Source: Triglochin maritima
Taxonomy: Eukaryota; Streptophyta; Magnoliopsida; Alismatales; Juncaginaceae
Reading direction: 5' to 3'
Assembly (NCBI GenBank): GCA_963682175.1
Contig: OY821772.1
Location: forward strand, 52,970,925-53,034,924
DNA: 64,000 nucleotides
The notes beneath the pieces are model-generated. The model made no database searches. It worked only from the letters and a program-made list of their open reading frames with translations, and was not told the DNA's origin. The number at the start of each line of letters is the position of its first letter. Position 1 is the first letter of the stretch. Both the position numbers and the translations under genes were made by a program. Shown one piece after another: positions 36,760-48,982 of the stretch.

Positions 36760-37693
36760 GTATGCAAAAGAGGAAAATATTACTTTTGTATACTGAATAG
36801 ACCTAATAAGTAAAATATTATAGAAATGTGTTTCTGTGTCATTAATATTTTACTGTGTCTTTGGTCCTTTGATATGAGACTTATATCTAATCACTTAATA
36901 ATACTTAATTAGATCAGTGTCTTGAACTATCGATCAGTGTAGTGTAAAGGCATTGGTTGGTTAAGTACAACTTTTGTTGGAGAAGATAGTTAGTCAAAAG
37001 ACTATCATTGCCCCTCTTAACTGAGTGGTGATATTAGTGGGCCCCTTGATAAAGCAAAGTTATAATGTGCACAATGTGATTTGAGTTAAGTCACATATTT
37101 ATAATTAGCTTAAAGAGATCAAGAAATGAATACTAATACAAAGATGACACAATACTACTTTGTGTGTATTCTTAATATCATGAGGCAAGGGATGGACACA
37201 AGTGGTGCACTCCATCACTAATTGGATCGGGTTTTGGTTCGAGTGGAATTAAGACATCTAACTAATTGGGAGCTATAATGTGTAGCTAGATACCGCTTAT
37301 AGCTTGTGATATTAAGCTCTTAATATCACTGCCAACTTAGTTTAGATCCTCCCATAGGTCACACCACAATACTGGGAAACAAGAAATGAGGATTTTGAGT
37401 TCATAAGATGTGTCGGGTTTTATGTAGAAAATATGACACATGGGGTGAACAAGCAAAATCAAAATTATGTTGTGGCGAGAAGCATCCCCAACGTCTCCGA
37501 ATCTTCATGAAGTTTTCGATAACTTCTAGGTATGAATTTCGGAGTCCAAATTTGTTTTAATAAAGTTTTGAAACTAGATATTGAAACAAATTGATGCATG
37601 CATGAAATAACTTATAGAAAATTGAAAATTGATCCTTATTATACATAAAAAATTCGAAAATATATATGTATAATTAAACATGAAATACTACAG

Positions 37694-37711
37694 TGGTATC
37701 AGAGCTTAGGG
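37694..37711 (+). other. Primer-binding site (initiator tRNA-Met) of copia-A
   Basis: TGGTATCAGAGCTTAGGG starts two bases after the 5' LTR end. TGGTATCAGAGC is the complement of the 3' end of initiator tRNA-Met, the standard primer of plant copia elements. Confidence 0.93.
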
Positions 37712-39186
37712 TTCAATTTTCTCATGATTTAGGGTTGTAAACAAATTTAGTTTACCATCTAGGATTTAAACAATTCGTTTTACCGGTTTTTCGGTCTTTA
37801 AATGTTTGTTGAAATAATTCTTTGTAATAATTCGTTTTAAATGTTTTGAATGTTTAAAACATGTCATGTAATTACTAGAATTATGATTTAGACATAAGTC
37901 TAACTTGCAATAATTTCGTTTTAAGTATAAACGATTATTTTGTAAGAGAATCAACAAAACCGACAAAATGCATTTCATCTTTCCATTGGAAATTGGATGG
38001 ACAGCGGTTCATAATTAATTTTTTGAACTATGGATGCGTGAAAAATGTTTTTTAATGGATTTCAAAATGTTTTTCAAAGAATTGTTTGGGATTCTAGATG
38101 CTTGATAAACTAGGTTGGATAGTTTATAGCGATATTGCGTGCATGGATGCTCGAGTTGTTTTGCAGGAATTGTGAGTTTGTATGTTCCAAATCAGCAGCT
38201 ATGAATGTTTATAATTGTTATAATACAGGGGCTTATGTATGTAAAAGCCAAATTCTCTATTTCCATCTTTTAGATAAATTGCATATGCATATGAGAGGTT
38301 TTTACATAGGACTTGCACTAGTCGGTTTTTTATCGAATGTGAGGAGCATGTTTATTTTCTGTAAAATCTACATCTCCGGTGTAAGAGGAAGTCGCCGCTG
38401 TAGCGCATCGGTCGAGGATCGAGGATCAAAGATCGAAGGGAACATATAAACTCACACGATGTGGATTGTGTGAATGTTTAATTTCTGTTTTTATCTTGCT
38501 ATGCATGTGATGAATGTGTTGAATGTTAGGATGTGTATAATTAATAATATGCATGATAACCTAAAATTCTAAATCACATGTTAAATTGTCCAACAAAAAT
38601 TAAGAATAAATTTCCTTCTTATTTTCATCCACTACCAGCCATTGATCGAGGGATACTCTGCTCGCCCTTAGCGGGAGATAGCTCCCTCCATCTTTGGGAA
38701 TAGTGGGAGATATAAAGGTTGTCTGTTGGTGTGCCACAATTAAATATATGAGGTGTGTTTCACCCTAGTGAACCCCAAGTATGTTTAGTTGTGAATACAA
38801 TGGATAAACATATCTCGTATCAAATGAAAATAAGTTTTCTTAACATTACCTAGAGCCCTCGCTCGGTTTTGGGAAAAAGTTTTTCTTACGAGGATAGGTC
38901 GTATTCCCTCATAATTAAAACGACAAGAGTCACAAGAGTTTGAAGATGCTAAATGTTGCTAAAATTCAAAAAGGTTGTGATTAGAAAATGTTTTCTTACC
39001 TTGATATTGTAATGTATTCGATAGCCCTTAGCTAGTCTATATTACAATTGATGGGATCTTGGATTGTTGCATTTATGGGCAAAAATTTTATTTGCAACAT
39101 TTACATTTATATATTCGATATTTGTATGCACGTGTATTAAAACATAAAATTGGCATTAAAACCTGTATGATTTATTTTGTAGAAAA
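37712..39186 (+). other. copia-A leader, no gene recognised
   Basis: An AT-rich untranslated leader between the primer-binding site and gag. The open frame at 38135-38449 shows no known domain. It would contain the packaging signal by analogy, but I cannot locate it. Confidence 0.7.
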
Positions 39187-42100
39187 ATGTCGAACATCCA
39201 ACCTATCGTACGATCCATGATAGAAAAACACCCTTTAGCAAATGATGGCTCAAACTTCATTAGTTGGCAACTCAAACTCAACATCGTGTTAAAGTTTGAG
39301 AAACTATCTCACATTTTGGAAGGTCCAATCCCAAAGTGGAATGAGAGATTAACCGATGAAGAGAAAAAGGCTAAAGCCAAGTGGGAAGACCAAGAGAACC
39401 AAGTTCACGGTCTTATGCTAGCATCCATGGGTGACTCGCTTCAAGCGAAATACTTGGATTCAAAACCCAAGAAGACCATGGAGGCTTTATCAAAGATGTT
39501 CATGGATAGTGCCCGAAAGGAGCGCTATAAGACCACCATCGCACTCACAAGGTGCCATATGGCGGAGGGAACATCGGTATCTATGCATTTTCTCACGATG
39601 CAAGGATACCTTGAGAAGTTGGCAAAGCTCTCTTCACCAATGCCCAAGGGCATTGCTGAAGATATGATTCTTGGTTCTCTAGCCCCGTCATTTAAGGACT
39701 TTGTGATGCACTATCACATGCGTGAAAAAGGGGTGAGTCTTGAGGAGCTTCACAACGCTCTCAAAACTGCTGAAGTTGACATGGGCAAGGGTAGGGACAA
39801 GCAAGTCCTTGCCGTCCATGGGAGGGGCCATAAGATTGGTAAAGGAAATGGCAAATCTACCAAAAGTGGTTCAATCAAGAGCAAGGGAGTAGGAGGTGCT
39901 CATAAAAGTGCCTCGAGGGGGAAATCTCAGAAATCTCCAACTCCCAATACGGAGTGCTTTCACTGTGGTGAAAAAGGACACATCCGGCCAAATTGCCCCA
40001 AGTACAAGGAAGACCTTGACAACGGAGTGATTGAACGTCGGCGCCCCAAAAAGGCCAAAGGTATATTTGTTATTGAAATAAATTTAGCCACCTCTGTCCA
40101 GGATTGGGTAATTGATACCGGATCTTGTGCTCACATAGTTTCTAATGTGCAGCTACTCATGGATAGGAAGGAACTCGTAAGGAACGAGGTAGAATTAAAG
40201 GTCGGAAATGGTGCGAACGTGTCTGCGGTTGCACAAGGTTCTGTGGTGCTTCAATTATGTAGTGGTTTAAATTTATGTCTAAAGAATGTTTATTATGTAC
40301 CTTCGATTAGCAAGAATATTATTTCTGTATCATGTCTGGATATGGATAATTTTAATATAAATATTTCAAATTCTTGTTTGTCTATATCGAAGAATGGTGT
40401 GTTCTATGCAAATGCGTTCATAAGGAATGGTCTCTATTTGCTTGAATTGGATAATAAACAAATCTTTAATATCAATAACAAAAGACTTAAGACCACTCAC
40501 GAGAATGATACTCTCTTGTGGCACTATCGTCTTGGTCACATAAATGAAAAGCGCATCAAGAAATTGCAAGAAGCTAACCTTCTTGGTCTACTTGATTTTA
40601 AATCATTGGAGACGTGCCAACCATGTCTAATGGGAAAAATGACCAAAAAGCCTTTCAAGAAGAAAGGCCCAAGGGCGAGTGGCTTGTTAGATTTGATACA
40701 TTCCGATGTATGTGGTCCAATGAGTACTAGTGCACGAGATGGTTTCAGGTACTTCATTACGTTCACGGATGATTATAGTCGTTATGGCTATGTTTATCTA
40801 ATGAGAAACAAAAGTGAGTCCTTTGACAAGTTCAAAGAATTCAAGAATGAAGTAGAGAACCAACTCGACAAGAAAATCAAGTCTCTACGAACGGATCGTG
40901 GAGGTGAGTACTTAAGTGCCGAATTTGACTCATACCTAAAGGAGTTTGGTATTGTACCTCAACTCACCCCTCCCGGTACACCTCAGTGGAATGGGGTATC
41001 TGAAAGGAGGAATAAGACATTGCTCGACATGGTTCGGTCAATGATGAGTCATGCGGAATTACCTCTTTACTTTTGGAGTTATGCACTACAAACTGCGGCT
41101 TACACACTAAATAATGTTCCATCCAAATCCGTGGAGAAAACTCCTTATGAGCTATGGAGTGGTAAAACACCTAAGCTCAGTTTTCTCAAGATTTGGGGTT
41201 GTGAGGCTTACGTCAAGAGATTGATGTCGACCAAACTTCAACCAAAAGCGGATAAGTGCTTTTTTATTGGTTATCCTCGTGAGACAAGATGATACTACTT
41301 TTGGCATATCACCTCCAATCGAGTGATTGTAGAGAGGGATGCCGCATTTCTGGAAAAAGAATTTCTAGAAAGAGTAAAAAGTAGTGGGAGTAGGGTTGTG
41401 CTTGAGGAAACTCAAGATACTCTACAAGATCATGACATGAATGATGACATTCAAGATCATGAAGGCCCAACCGAGATTCCTTTGGTTAGTGGGAGCGTGA
41501 GCGAGAGACCATCACAAGAAATTGTGAGAGAATCTCAATCATCCCCACCAAGTGTACGTTCAAGAGTTGAACGTGAACCCACTCCTCAAGAAATTGTGGA
41601 AGAAGTTCGAGAGACACGAGAAGAACCAAAAGAACTTAGAAGGTCAACAAGGGAAAGGAAGAAACCCGATTTGTATCTGGGACTTCATGAAATCATGGTA
41701 CTAGATACCAATGATCCCTTAACCTTCCAAGAGGCAATGGAAAGGGAAGACTCCAAACTATGGCTTAAGGCCATGGAATCCGAAATAGAATCCATGTATG
41801 ATAATCAAGTATGGGACTTGGTTGACCTTCCTCAAGGGAAAAAGACCATTCATAATAAATGGGTTTTTAAGAGGAAGATGGACATGGATGGGAACTTGAC
41901 AACCAACAAAGCGAGACTTGTAGCGAAGGGTTTCACTCAAGTTCAAGGAATTGACTATGATGAAACTTTTTCACTGGTTGCCATGTTCAAGTCTATTCGG
42001 ATCATGCTCGCTATTGCCGCATTTCACGATTATGAAATATGGCAAATGGATGTCAAAACGGCGTTCCTGGATGGGAATTTGGAGGAGGATGTGTACATGG

Positions 42101-43299
42101 TACAACCTCAAGGTTTTGAAGGTCCAAAGAATAGCGAGAAGGTATGCAAGCTTCAAAGATCCATCTATGGATTGAAGCAAGCATCAAGGAGTTGGAACAA
42201 ACGCTTTGACGAGGAAGTGAAGAAGCTTCACTTCATTCAAAGTAAGGAAGAACCTTGTGTATACAAGAAGGTTAGTGGGAGCCATGTAGTATTCCTAATC
42301 TTATATGTCGATGACATATTGCTCATGGGTAATCATATTCCTTTGTTTGAGCAAACGAGAAGTTCATTGAAATCTGCATTTTCGATGAAAGACATGGGTG
42401 AGGCTCAATACATCTTGGGAATCAAGATATATCGAGATAGACCTCGTAGACTCATTGGCCTCAGTCAACGTGCATACATTGACAAGGTCTTGGAAAGGTT
42501 CAAGATGAACAACTCCAAAAAGGGCAGTGTGCCAATGAGTATGGGTGTGCAACTCAAGAAGTCTCAACGTGCGCAATCACGTAAGGACTTAGAATACATG
42601 AAGGATGTCCCTTATGCTTCGGCAATTGGGTCAATCATGTACGCGATGACTTGCACAAGACCAGATGTCTCGTATGCTCTAAGCGTGACAAGTCGTCACC
42701 AATCCAACGCAGGTCCTGAGCATTGGACTGCGGTCAAGAATATCCTGAAGTACCTTAACCGGACTAAGGATAAAATTCTTGATTATGGAGGACAAAGGGA
42801 ATTGATAGCTGAAGGTTACTCAGATGCGAGTTTCATGAGTGATCCAGACGATAGAAGGTCGCAATCAGGATACGTCTTCCTTCTGAATGGTGGAGCTGTG
42901 AGTTGGCGTAGTTGGAAGCAAATCACTACGGCCGACTCAACCACTGCTTCAGAAGTGATGGTTGTCGCTGAAGCGAGCAAGGAAGGAGTGTGGATCAAGA
43001 AGTTCCTTGAAGAGCTTGGAGTAGTTCCCACGAGCGAGGGACCCATTGAGCTATTTTGCGATAATAGTGCATCTATCTCGCAAATCAAGGATCCTAGATC
43101 ACACCACAAAGTGAAGTACATGGATCGTAAGTACTTCGTGACACGTGACCTCATCGACGAAGGCAAAATAAATCTTTTATGGGTGGACACCAACAGCAAC
43201 ACAGCTGATCCATTCACAAAACCCTTATCCCAAGCCAAGGGCGAAATGCATTTCGAGTCCATGGGATTGTGGAACCATGTAGATTGGCTTGATGATTGA
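39187..43299 (+). pseudogene. copia-A gag-pol polyprotein, one internal stop
   Basis: One frame of 1371 codons broken only by TGA at 41290-41292, where the family usually has glycine in YPxETRGYYF; a single base change explains it. Domains in order: Gag (LMLASMGDSLQAKYL, MHFLTMQGYLEKLAKL); a zinc knuckle CFHCGEKGHIRPNC at residue about 257; the protease motif VIDTGSCAHI at about 309; the integrase zinc-binding motif (HYRLGH ... CQPCLMGK) at about 446; the catalytic core (LIHSDVCGP, SLRTDRGGEY, NGVSERRN). The reverse transcriptase has KWVFKRKMDMDG, QMDVKTAFLDG and YVDD at 42304-42315. RNase H has GYSDASF and ASEVMVVAEA. Ty1/copia gene order is clear. The element makes its own particle and enzymes when intact; this copy would be blocked after integrase unless the stop were read through. 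It is otherwise remarkably preserved. Confidence 0.95.
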
Positions 43300-43369
43300 T
43301 ATGTAATGGGGTTTACCCTAGTTATTATTGTTTTATGCATTGAGTATGTATGAGAAAGAAAACTTTAAT

Positions 43370-43383
43370 AACAAGTGGGAGAT
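43370..43383 (+). other. Polypurine tract of copia-A
   Basis: AACAAGTGGGAGAT directly before the 3' LTR (TGAAGGG). This is the usual site of plus-strand DNA priming in copia elements. Confidence 0.8.
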
Positions 43384-45432
43384 TGAAGGGAATGTGTTCT
43401 AAAAGTTTTACTTTTAAATGTCAATTATTATGAATTGAATGAGAAATCATTTTGTTCCTTGTTTATGTTATTCGTCTTTTAGAAGTGTTAAGGAAGAGGC
43501 TCTTGGTCCTTAACCGTAGAGCTCTAAAAGATATTGGTTTACATAAAACAAAAGATATTCGCAATCATGGTAATTAACATGGAACATTAATTACCGAGTT
43601 AAGATTGTCGTGTTGGTCATAGATCATTGTAGCTCTACAAGTGAGTGACAACACGGGTATGCAAAAGAGGAAAATATTACTTTTGTATACTGAATAGACC
43701 TAATAAGTAAAATATTATAGAAATGTGTTTCTGTGTCATTAATATTTTACTGTGTCTTTGGTCCTTTGATATGAGACTTATATCTAATCACTTAAGTAAT
43801 ACTTAATTAGATCAGTGTCTTGAACTATCGATCAGTGTAGTGTAAAGGCATTGGTTGGTTAAGTACAACTTTTGTTGGAGAAGATAGTTAGTCAAAAGAC
43901 TATCATTGCCCCTCTTAACTGAGTGATGATATTAGTGGGCCCCTTGATAAAGCAAAGTTATAATGTGCACAATGTGATTTGAGTTAAGTCACATATTTAT
44001 AACTAGCTTAAAGAGATCAAGAAATGAATACTAATACAAAGATGACACAATACTACTTTGTGTGTATTCTTAATATCATGAGGCAAGGGACGGACACAAG
44101 TGGTGCACTCCATCACTAATTGGATCGGGTTTTGGTTCGAGTGGAATTAAGACATCTAACTAATTGGGAGCTATAATGTGTAGCTAGATACCGTTTATAG
44201 CTTGTGATATTAAGCTCTTAATATCACTGCCAACTTAGTTTAGATCCTCCCATAGGTCACACCGCAAAACTGGGAAACAAGAAATGTGGATTTTGAGTTC
44301 ATAAGATGTGTCGGGTTTCATGTAGAAAATATGACACATGGGGTGAACAAGCAAAATCAAAATTATGTTGTGATTAATAACATAATTAGAATCTAAATTA
44401 AATTCATATGTGATGTAAATATTATGGGGTGTAATGATTGATCATTACATAGGATAATATGTTACATAAGTTGTGAATTTACTACTAATCCCGAAATGTC
44501 AAATTTTGTAGGGGTTAAACCGAAATTTGACAAGTCTGCATGCACTGTGCAAAAACGGTCGACCGCAAGACCATAAACGGTCGACCGAATGTTGCGCGGT
44601 CGACCGGATGTGTATCGAGCGTAACGAGAATTTCGTCTGTTCGTTTTCGGACGACCGAGTATTCTCGGTCAGTCGACCGAACATTGCGATGAACTTTTTT
44701 GTTACGAACGGTCGATCGAGAATATGGATCGGTCGACCGAAACTCGGTCGAAACGGTCGACCGAACCTTGAAACGGTCGACCGGTCAGACGGTTTTATGC
44801 AGAATTAATTTAAGAATTAATTAGATCATGCATGGAATTGGTCCATAATTGATTTAATTCGTGGCTAATATTATTTATTATTAAATAATGGATGGTTAGA
44901 TGGAATTTTGCATGAGATCATGGGCAAGGGATTGCACATGAATAGGTAATTTGGAGAGAGCTTATAAATACAAGCTTATTTCATTACCTAATTAATTCAT
45001 TCATTATTTTCTTGAGCAAAATTCTCTCTCCATAATTCTCGACGAAAATCCCTTAATTCTTAAGTTTAGTTTTAGTTCTTAAGAGATCATCTTCTCAAGG
45101 GAATTAAAGAGGGGTTAGTAATTAGATTCTAAACCCTATCGGAGATCGAGAGACTAGCTTCCCTCTCTCCGATCTTGTTTAGAGTTTGGTGAATACTCGG
45201 AGGCATCCGGTGCGGCGAGAAGCATCCCCAACGTCTCCGAATCTTCAAGAAGTTTTCGAGAACTTCTAGGTATGAATTTCGGAGTCCAAATTTGTTTTAA
45301 TAAAGTTTTGAAACTAGATATTGAAACAAATTGATGCATGCATGAAATAAATTATAGAAAATTGAAAATTGATCCTTATTATACATAAAAAATTCGAAAA
45401 TATATATGTATAATTAAACATGAAATCCTACA
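43384..45432 (+). repeat. copia-A 3' LTR, full length 2049 bp
   Basis: Runs from TGAAGGGAATGTG to GAAATCCTACA. Six exact GGTCGACCG sites and several variants lie at 44550-44800. A transcription or polyadenylation boundary cannot be fixed by eye. Followed by the duplication TTATA and then the rest of the hAT transposase gene. Confidence 0.95.
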
Positions 45433-45437
45433 TTATA

Positions 45438-45675
45438 TGCTCAAAAGATTGGATTCGAAAGAAATTTGAGGGTAATCTAAATTTTATCAAATCGCAATTG
45501 TTTCATGTTGTTTTATTAGCCTATTACTAGATGTATTGTGTGATTTTACTTCCTCTTTGTGCATGTAGGTGCTAAAGTTGTTGATGCAAATCTTGGCACA
45601 ATAACGGATTTGGATGATGGTAAACTTGAAGTTATGGCGGAAGCTGTGACTATTAACAATGTCGATAATTTCTAA
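45438..45675 (+). pseudogene. hAT transposase pseudogene, C-terminal end
   Basis: After one TTATA copy the transposase reading resumes with SKDWIRKKFEG, the end of the dimerisation region. A plausible intron runs from GTAATC at about 45470 to TGTAG before 45570. The last exon (about 45570-45675) reads AKVVDANLGTITDLDDG ... INNVDNF and stop. Placement of this intron is inferred from the frame only. Confidence 0.75.
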
Positions 45676-46223
45676 AAATACTCCAACTTTGTATTATTTT
45701 GACAACTATAGACGTCAATTTGAGAGCACTGATGCCCTTTATTTTGCTTGTTGTGGTGCCGTTTATCTTTACTTTGGTTCTTTCTTTTGTCAATTGCCTC
45801 TTATTTTACTCCCGTTGGAAGCTTGGTTATGGTCCGTCTAATATAGTAATATGCTATTTAGTTGCAAATGGATTTGCCATCATAGTTATGCTCCAAGTTT
45901 GTTCTTTGTTTGGCTGCCAGTGCACATGTTTTTTGTGAAAATTTGGTTAGTATTTCCTGTTTGTTAAAGTTGTTTATATTATACTATCGAAATATAGATA
46001 TATTTCATTATGGAAATTATTGTAACTATATAGACCGTTTGACATGTTTTTATCCATTTAACTGTCCAAAACCGTTTAATTAAATTAGGCGGGTAAGTTC
46101 ATGGGTAGAGATAAAAATAAATGGGTTTCTAACCGAACCGCGAACCGTTTAATTAGACGGGTAGGTTCACGGGTAAACCCTATAACCGCACACGAACCGT
46201 CCATTTACAGCCCTACTCTTAGT

Positions 46224-47400
46224 AGTCATGCACTAATGCACAACAATGGTAACTTGTGCATAGAGACTACTTATATATACGGTGTGGTGGAGGTAAGGTT
46301 TTGGATTCTTCGATGTGAGATCAAATGTCCAACACTCACTAATACATTTAGATTGTTGATATTTTTTTAATGGTTTTTCTTTATAACAGAAATCTGTGAT
46401 TGGTTTATTTGCTCGACTCGTTAACAATCGAGTCGAGCTGTTGAACGAGCGAAATTGAGCTAGGATCTATCTTTTATAATATATATGACTATCTTTTATA
46501 ATTATCCTCGTAATAGTACATATATTTTTTATCCATATAGTTTTTTCAGTCTTATCACGTTTAATTTTTTTAGTGGGTGATACGATTGTTTGAATGATTG
46601 TCTTATCATGTACATAGAAAATAATATTTTTAAGTTTATTGAAGAGGAAAAAATTATAAATCAATTTCAAGACAAGAAGTCACGAAGAATGTACATAGAA
46701 AATAATTATGAATGTCCCATATATGTATACATGTACATATTTATACACACATATGCGTTTTCGTGTTGATAGAATGGTGTTGGCAAGAGAGAATGAGAAT
46801 TGGGTTTGGGTTTTCTTGTTTACGGTAAATGGTAGAAAAAGAAGTTAATCATGAGGAATTAAATATTATTTTTGGGTAAACGTTATATGGTTATTACTTC
46901 ACAGTATGTTAAGACACGGTCCTAACCTGGTGATCAATAATACCACAACCTACAACCCAAGATTAATTTGGCTCCTCTTTTCTTATTCTTTGTTGAACAA
47001 CTTGTATTATAACATGTATTACACAACATATTGCAAAGAAATGGTAACATTATCAGGTTTAAAGCACAAGTGTTACATAAAACCTTTGTTTTGTTAATAT
47101 TAATTCCGACTCGCCTATGCTTACATATATATAATACATACATTAGTTACTTCCAAAGTTGACATTGTCTGACGCTGCGAGGCATACCCACTAATTAGTT
47201 ACAGCTAAAAAGGGCGGAAGAATGCCCTACACTCAAGGCCTGCAAAAAATAACGCCCAAACTATTTTACCATCTATACCTAGTAGCTACGGGAGAAGAGC
47301 ACCACAAAAGGCAGTTGATTGTCTTCTTTAGTTTAAACCACTTGGTTGTCTACCAAAGAAGTGTCCTCTGTATAATCGAGCGGCCCTTTCAACAAAACCG
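46224..47400. other. Intergenic DNA between the stack and gene copy A
   Basis: AT-rich, no gene. A perfect 10-bp hairpin GCTCGACTCG / CGAGTCGAGC lies at 46411-46438 with an 8-base loop. Open frames here are short and without motifs. Confidence 0.45.
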
Positions 47401-48128
47401 ACTTCGGGGAGGTTGTCAGAATCAACTTTGAATCGTTTTCATACTTTCTTTGTTCACAGGAAGCAACATTGTGGTTCTGATCGACTACCTTCATCCAATG
47501 TGTTATGGTTAAGAAAAATTAACATCTGCACTTTCCCTCTGGCGTACCAAATCAGATTCCTTTGAGATGCTCGTACCAGAGATCAGTTCAGCTGGAACTT
47601 CAGAGTGTTAGATCATTTTGTAGAGAAGCAATCTCGCTCAGCATTTCAACAGCATGTCAAAGGATCGGTCTCTCTTGTATGGCTATGTCAGTTTGCATTT
47701 ATCTGTTCTCTTAGCCATGAGGTCCATGACTTCTTCAGTGTTTTTTTCCTCTTCTTCTTCCAATTCACTATAGTCTGCTCAACCGAAACCCTTCGAGAAT
47801 GCCAGTTCTGTAGATGCTTCGGAGGGTATCTCATTCTGTAGATCTACAACATCAGATGTGTTCTTTTAGTTGGCTTTAGTTGCACGACCACACTCCTTCA
47901 CTTCCAGTCCTTGTCGCCTCAGCCCTTTCTCTTCCAAGTTGTTAGTCAAACCAACTTCCGCTGAGGTACTTGATCATACAGAGTGGATGTTTGACAAAGT
48001 GGTTTGAAATCATACAGATTGGATGGTATACTGGATCCAGTAATGCTTCAGAATAAAGATCAAGCTCTAAATCAAGTATCTCGCGCGTCTTCTCTTACGG
48101 TTACTTTCAATTGCACTACCATGGTCCT

Positions 48129-48250
48129 AGGTAGGGCGGGTTATTACGGTGGGGTTGCTGCCAAAAAAAGCAATCCAGCAACCCATCACCCACCATCTCA
48201 CTTAATAAATACGACGGGTTGAGGTTGTCTCTCAACTCGTCCCGCTTAAC
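48129..48250. repeat. GC-rich insertion-like patch in the copy A last exon
   Basis: GGTAGGGCGGGTTATTACGG on one side and TCGTCCCGCTTA on the other resemble the GCGGG-type ends of hAT-like elements such as that at 18549-19042. No duplication is visible, so this is only a similarity in style. Confidence 0.3.
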
Positions 48251-48673
48251 TTACCAGCTCGTCTAAATATATTCATTATTCAATTTATATATATATGTGT
48301 GTTACATCATAAATATATAATTAAGATTTTGGTATTAAGACTTTAAATCAAACTTATTCAAACTATATTTGATGGAAATTAATACATATAACACATCTGC
48401 ATTAATCCTACCATAAGTTTAATGTAAAATTTTAACGGAACAAGTTTAGTAACAAAAAGAAAAGTCTTTGGACTCAAGAACTATTTTATTTATTGAATAA
48501 TTTTTATTTCTTTTGAACATATATAGTATCCTGCGGTTTCATTAAGTGCTATACGGTGTGAAAATAGATTATGCTATATGTAATTTTTGTTATCTAGGTT
48601 TTTTTAATGATATAAATGAATTTGTTATGGTTTTATATGTTCTAATTTACAAAGATACGAAAATCTATACTCA

Positions 48674-48982
48674 ACCCACCACACGCCTAATCGGTCCTTG
48701 GGTGGAGCGGATGACGATTGCCTTTTTTTGGTGATGCATCACCCCAACCCCCATTTACCTACTTAATTACCTTGGGTCTAATCGGTCCCTACTTTTTTGG
48801 TGATGCATCACCCCCCACGCCTAATCGGTCCTTGTGTGGGACGGATAGTGGTGGGGTAAAAACCCACTCCCATCTACACACCTTTTTATTCTTTTTGTTT
48901 AGACTTCTTCAGTTTTTTTCCGTTGCAAAAGTGTCTTCTGACTGCAAAAAGGGTACAGATAATTCTCAAGAAAGGGGAAAGT
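48674..48982. repeat. Dispersed repeat block, longer copy
   Basis: Shares its start, middle and end with 12548-12706. This copy also has GGTGATGCATCACCCC twice (near 48730 and 48800), a near-palindrome around TGATGCATCA, and a second CCTAATCGGTCCTTG segment, so it contains an internal partial duplication. It lies between the decayed last exon and exon 7 of copy A. Confidence 0.7.

Larger units (their letters stand above)
27683..37692 (+). repeat. copia-A 5' LTR, interrupted and internally deleted
   Basis: LTR sequence occupies 27683-27960 and 36765-37692; the gap is the inserted gag-PR element plus one duplication copy. Compared with the 3' LTR, about 840-850 bp are missing at about 37471, where TTATGTTGTG joins GCGAGAAGC. 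The missing part corresponds to about 44371-45213 and includes the whole GGTCGACCG cluster. The rest matches the 3' LTR with few differences. Confidence 0.9.
27683..45432 (+). mobile_element. copia-A retrotransposon, near-complete, TSD TTATA
   Basis: LTRs start TGAAGGGAATGTG and end CCTACA or ACTACA. The five bases before (27678-27682) and after (45433-45437) are both TTATA. The order is: 5' LTR 27683-37692 (itself interrupted by another element), primer-binding site 37694-37711, leader to 39186, gag-pol 39187-43299, polypurine tract 43370-43383, 3' LTR 43384-45432. All parts are in Ty1/copia order (integrase before reverse transcriptase). It inserted into the hAT transposase gene and was later invaded in its 5' LTR. 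Two other LTR copies of the family are in this window (337-2457 and 12058-13788). Confidence 0.95.
25327..46215 (+). mobile_element. hAT element (Ac-like), outermost level of a nested stack
   Basis: Both ends can be read. The left end is TATGACTGCAAATGG; the right end, read inward, is TAGGGCTGTAAATGG, matching at 12 of 15 positions. The flanking 8-bp duplications CTCTTAGT (25319-25326 and 46216-46223) are identical. ACCGTTTAA repeats lie near both ends, as expected for subterminal transposase sites. Without the inserted copia element the hAT element would be about 3.1 kb. It encodes a broken BED-finger hAT transposase. A copia-A retrotransposon with TTATA duplications sits inside the transposase gene and separates the last part of the coding region by 17.7 kb. 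Confidence 0.93.

Noticed and set aside
43384..45432. Considered whether the copia-A LTR region hosts a separate gene because of its 2-kb length
   Set aside because: Frames inside it are short and correspond to LTR palindrome arrays; the LTR boundaries and duplications explain the segment.
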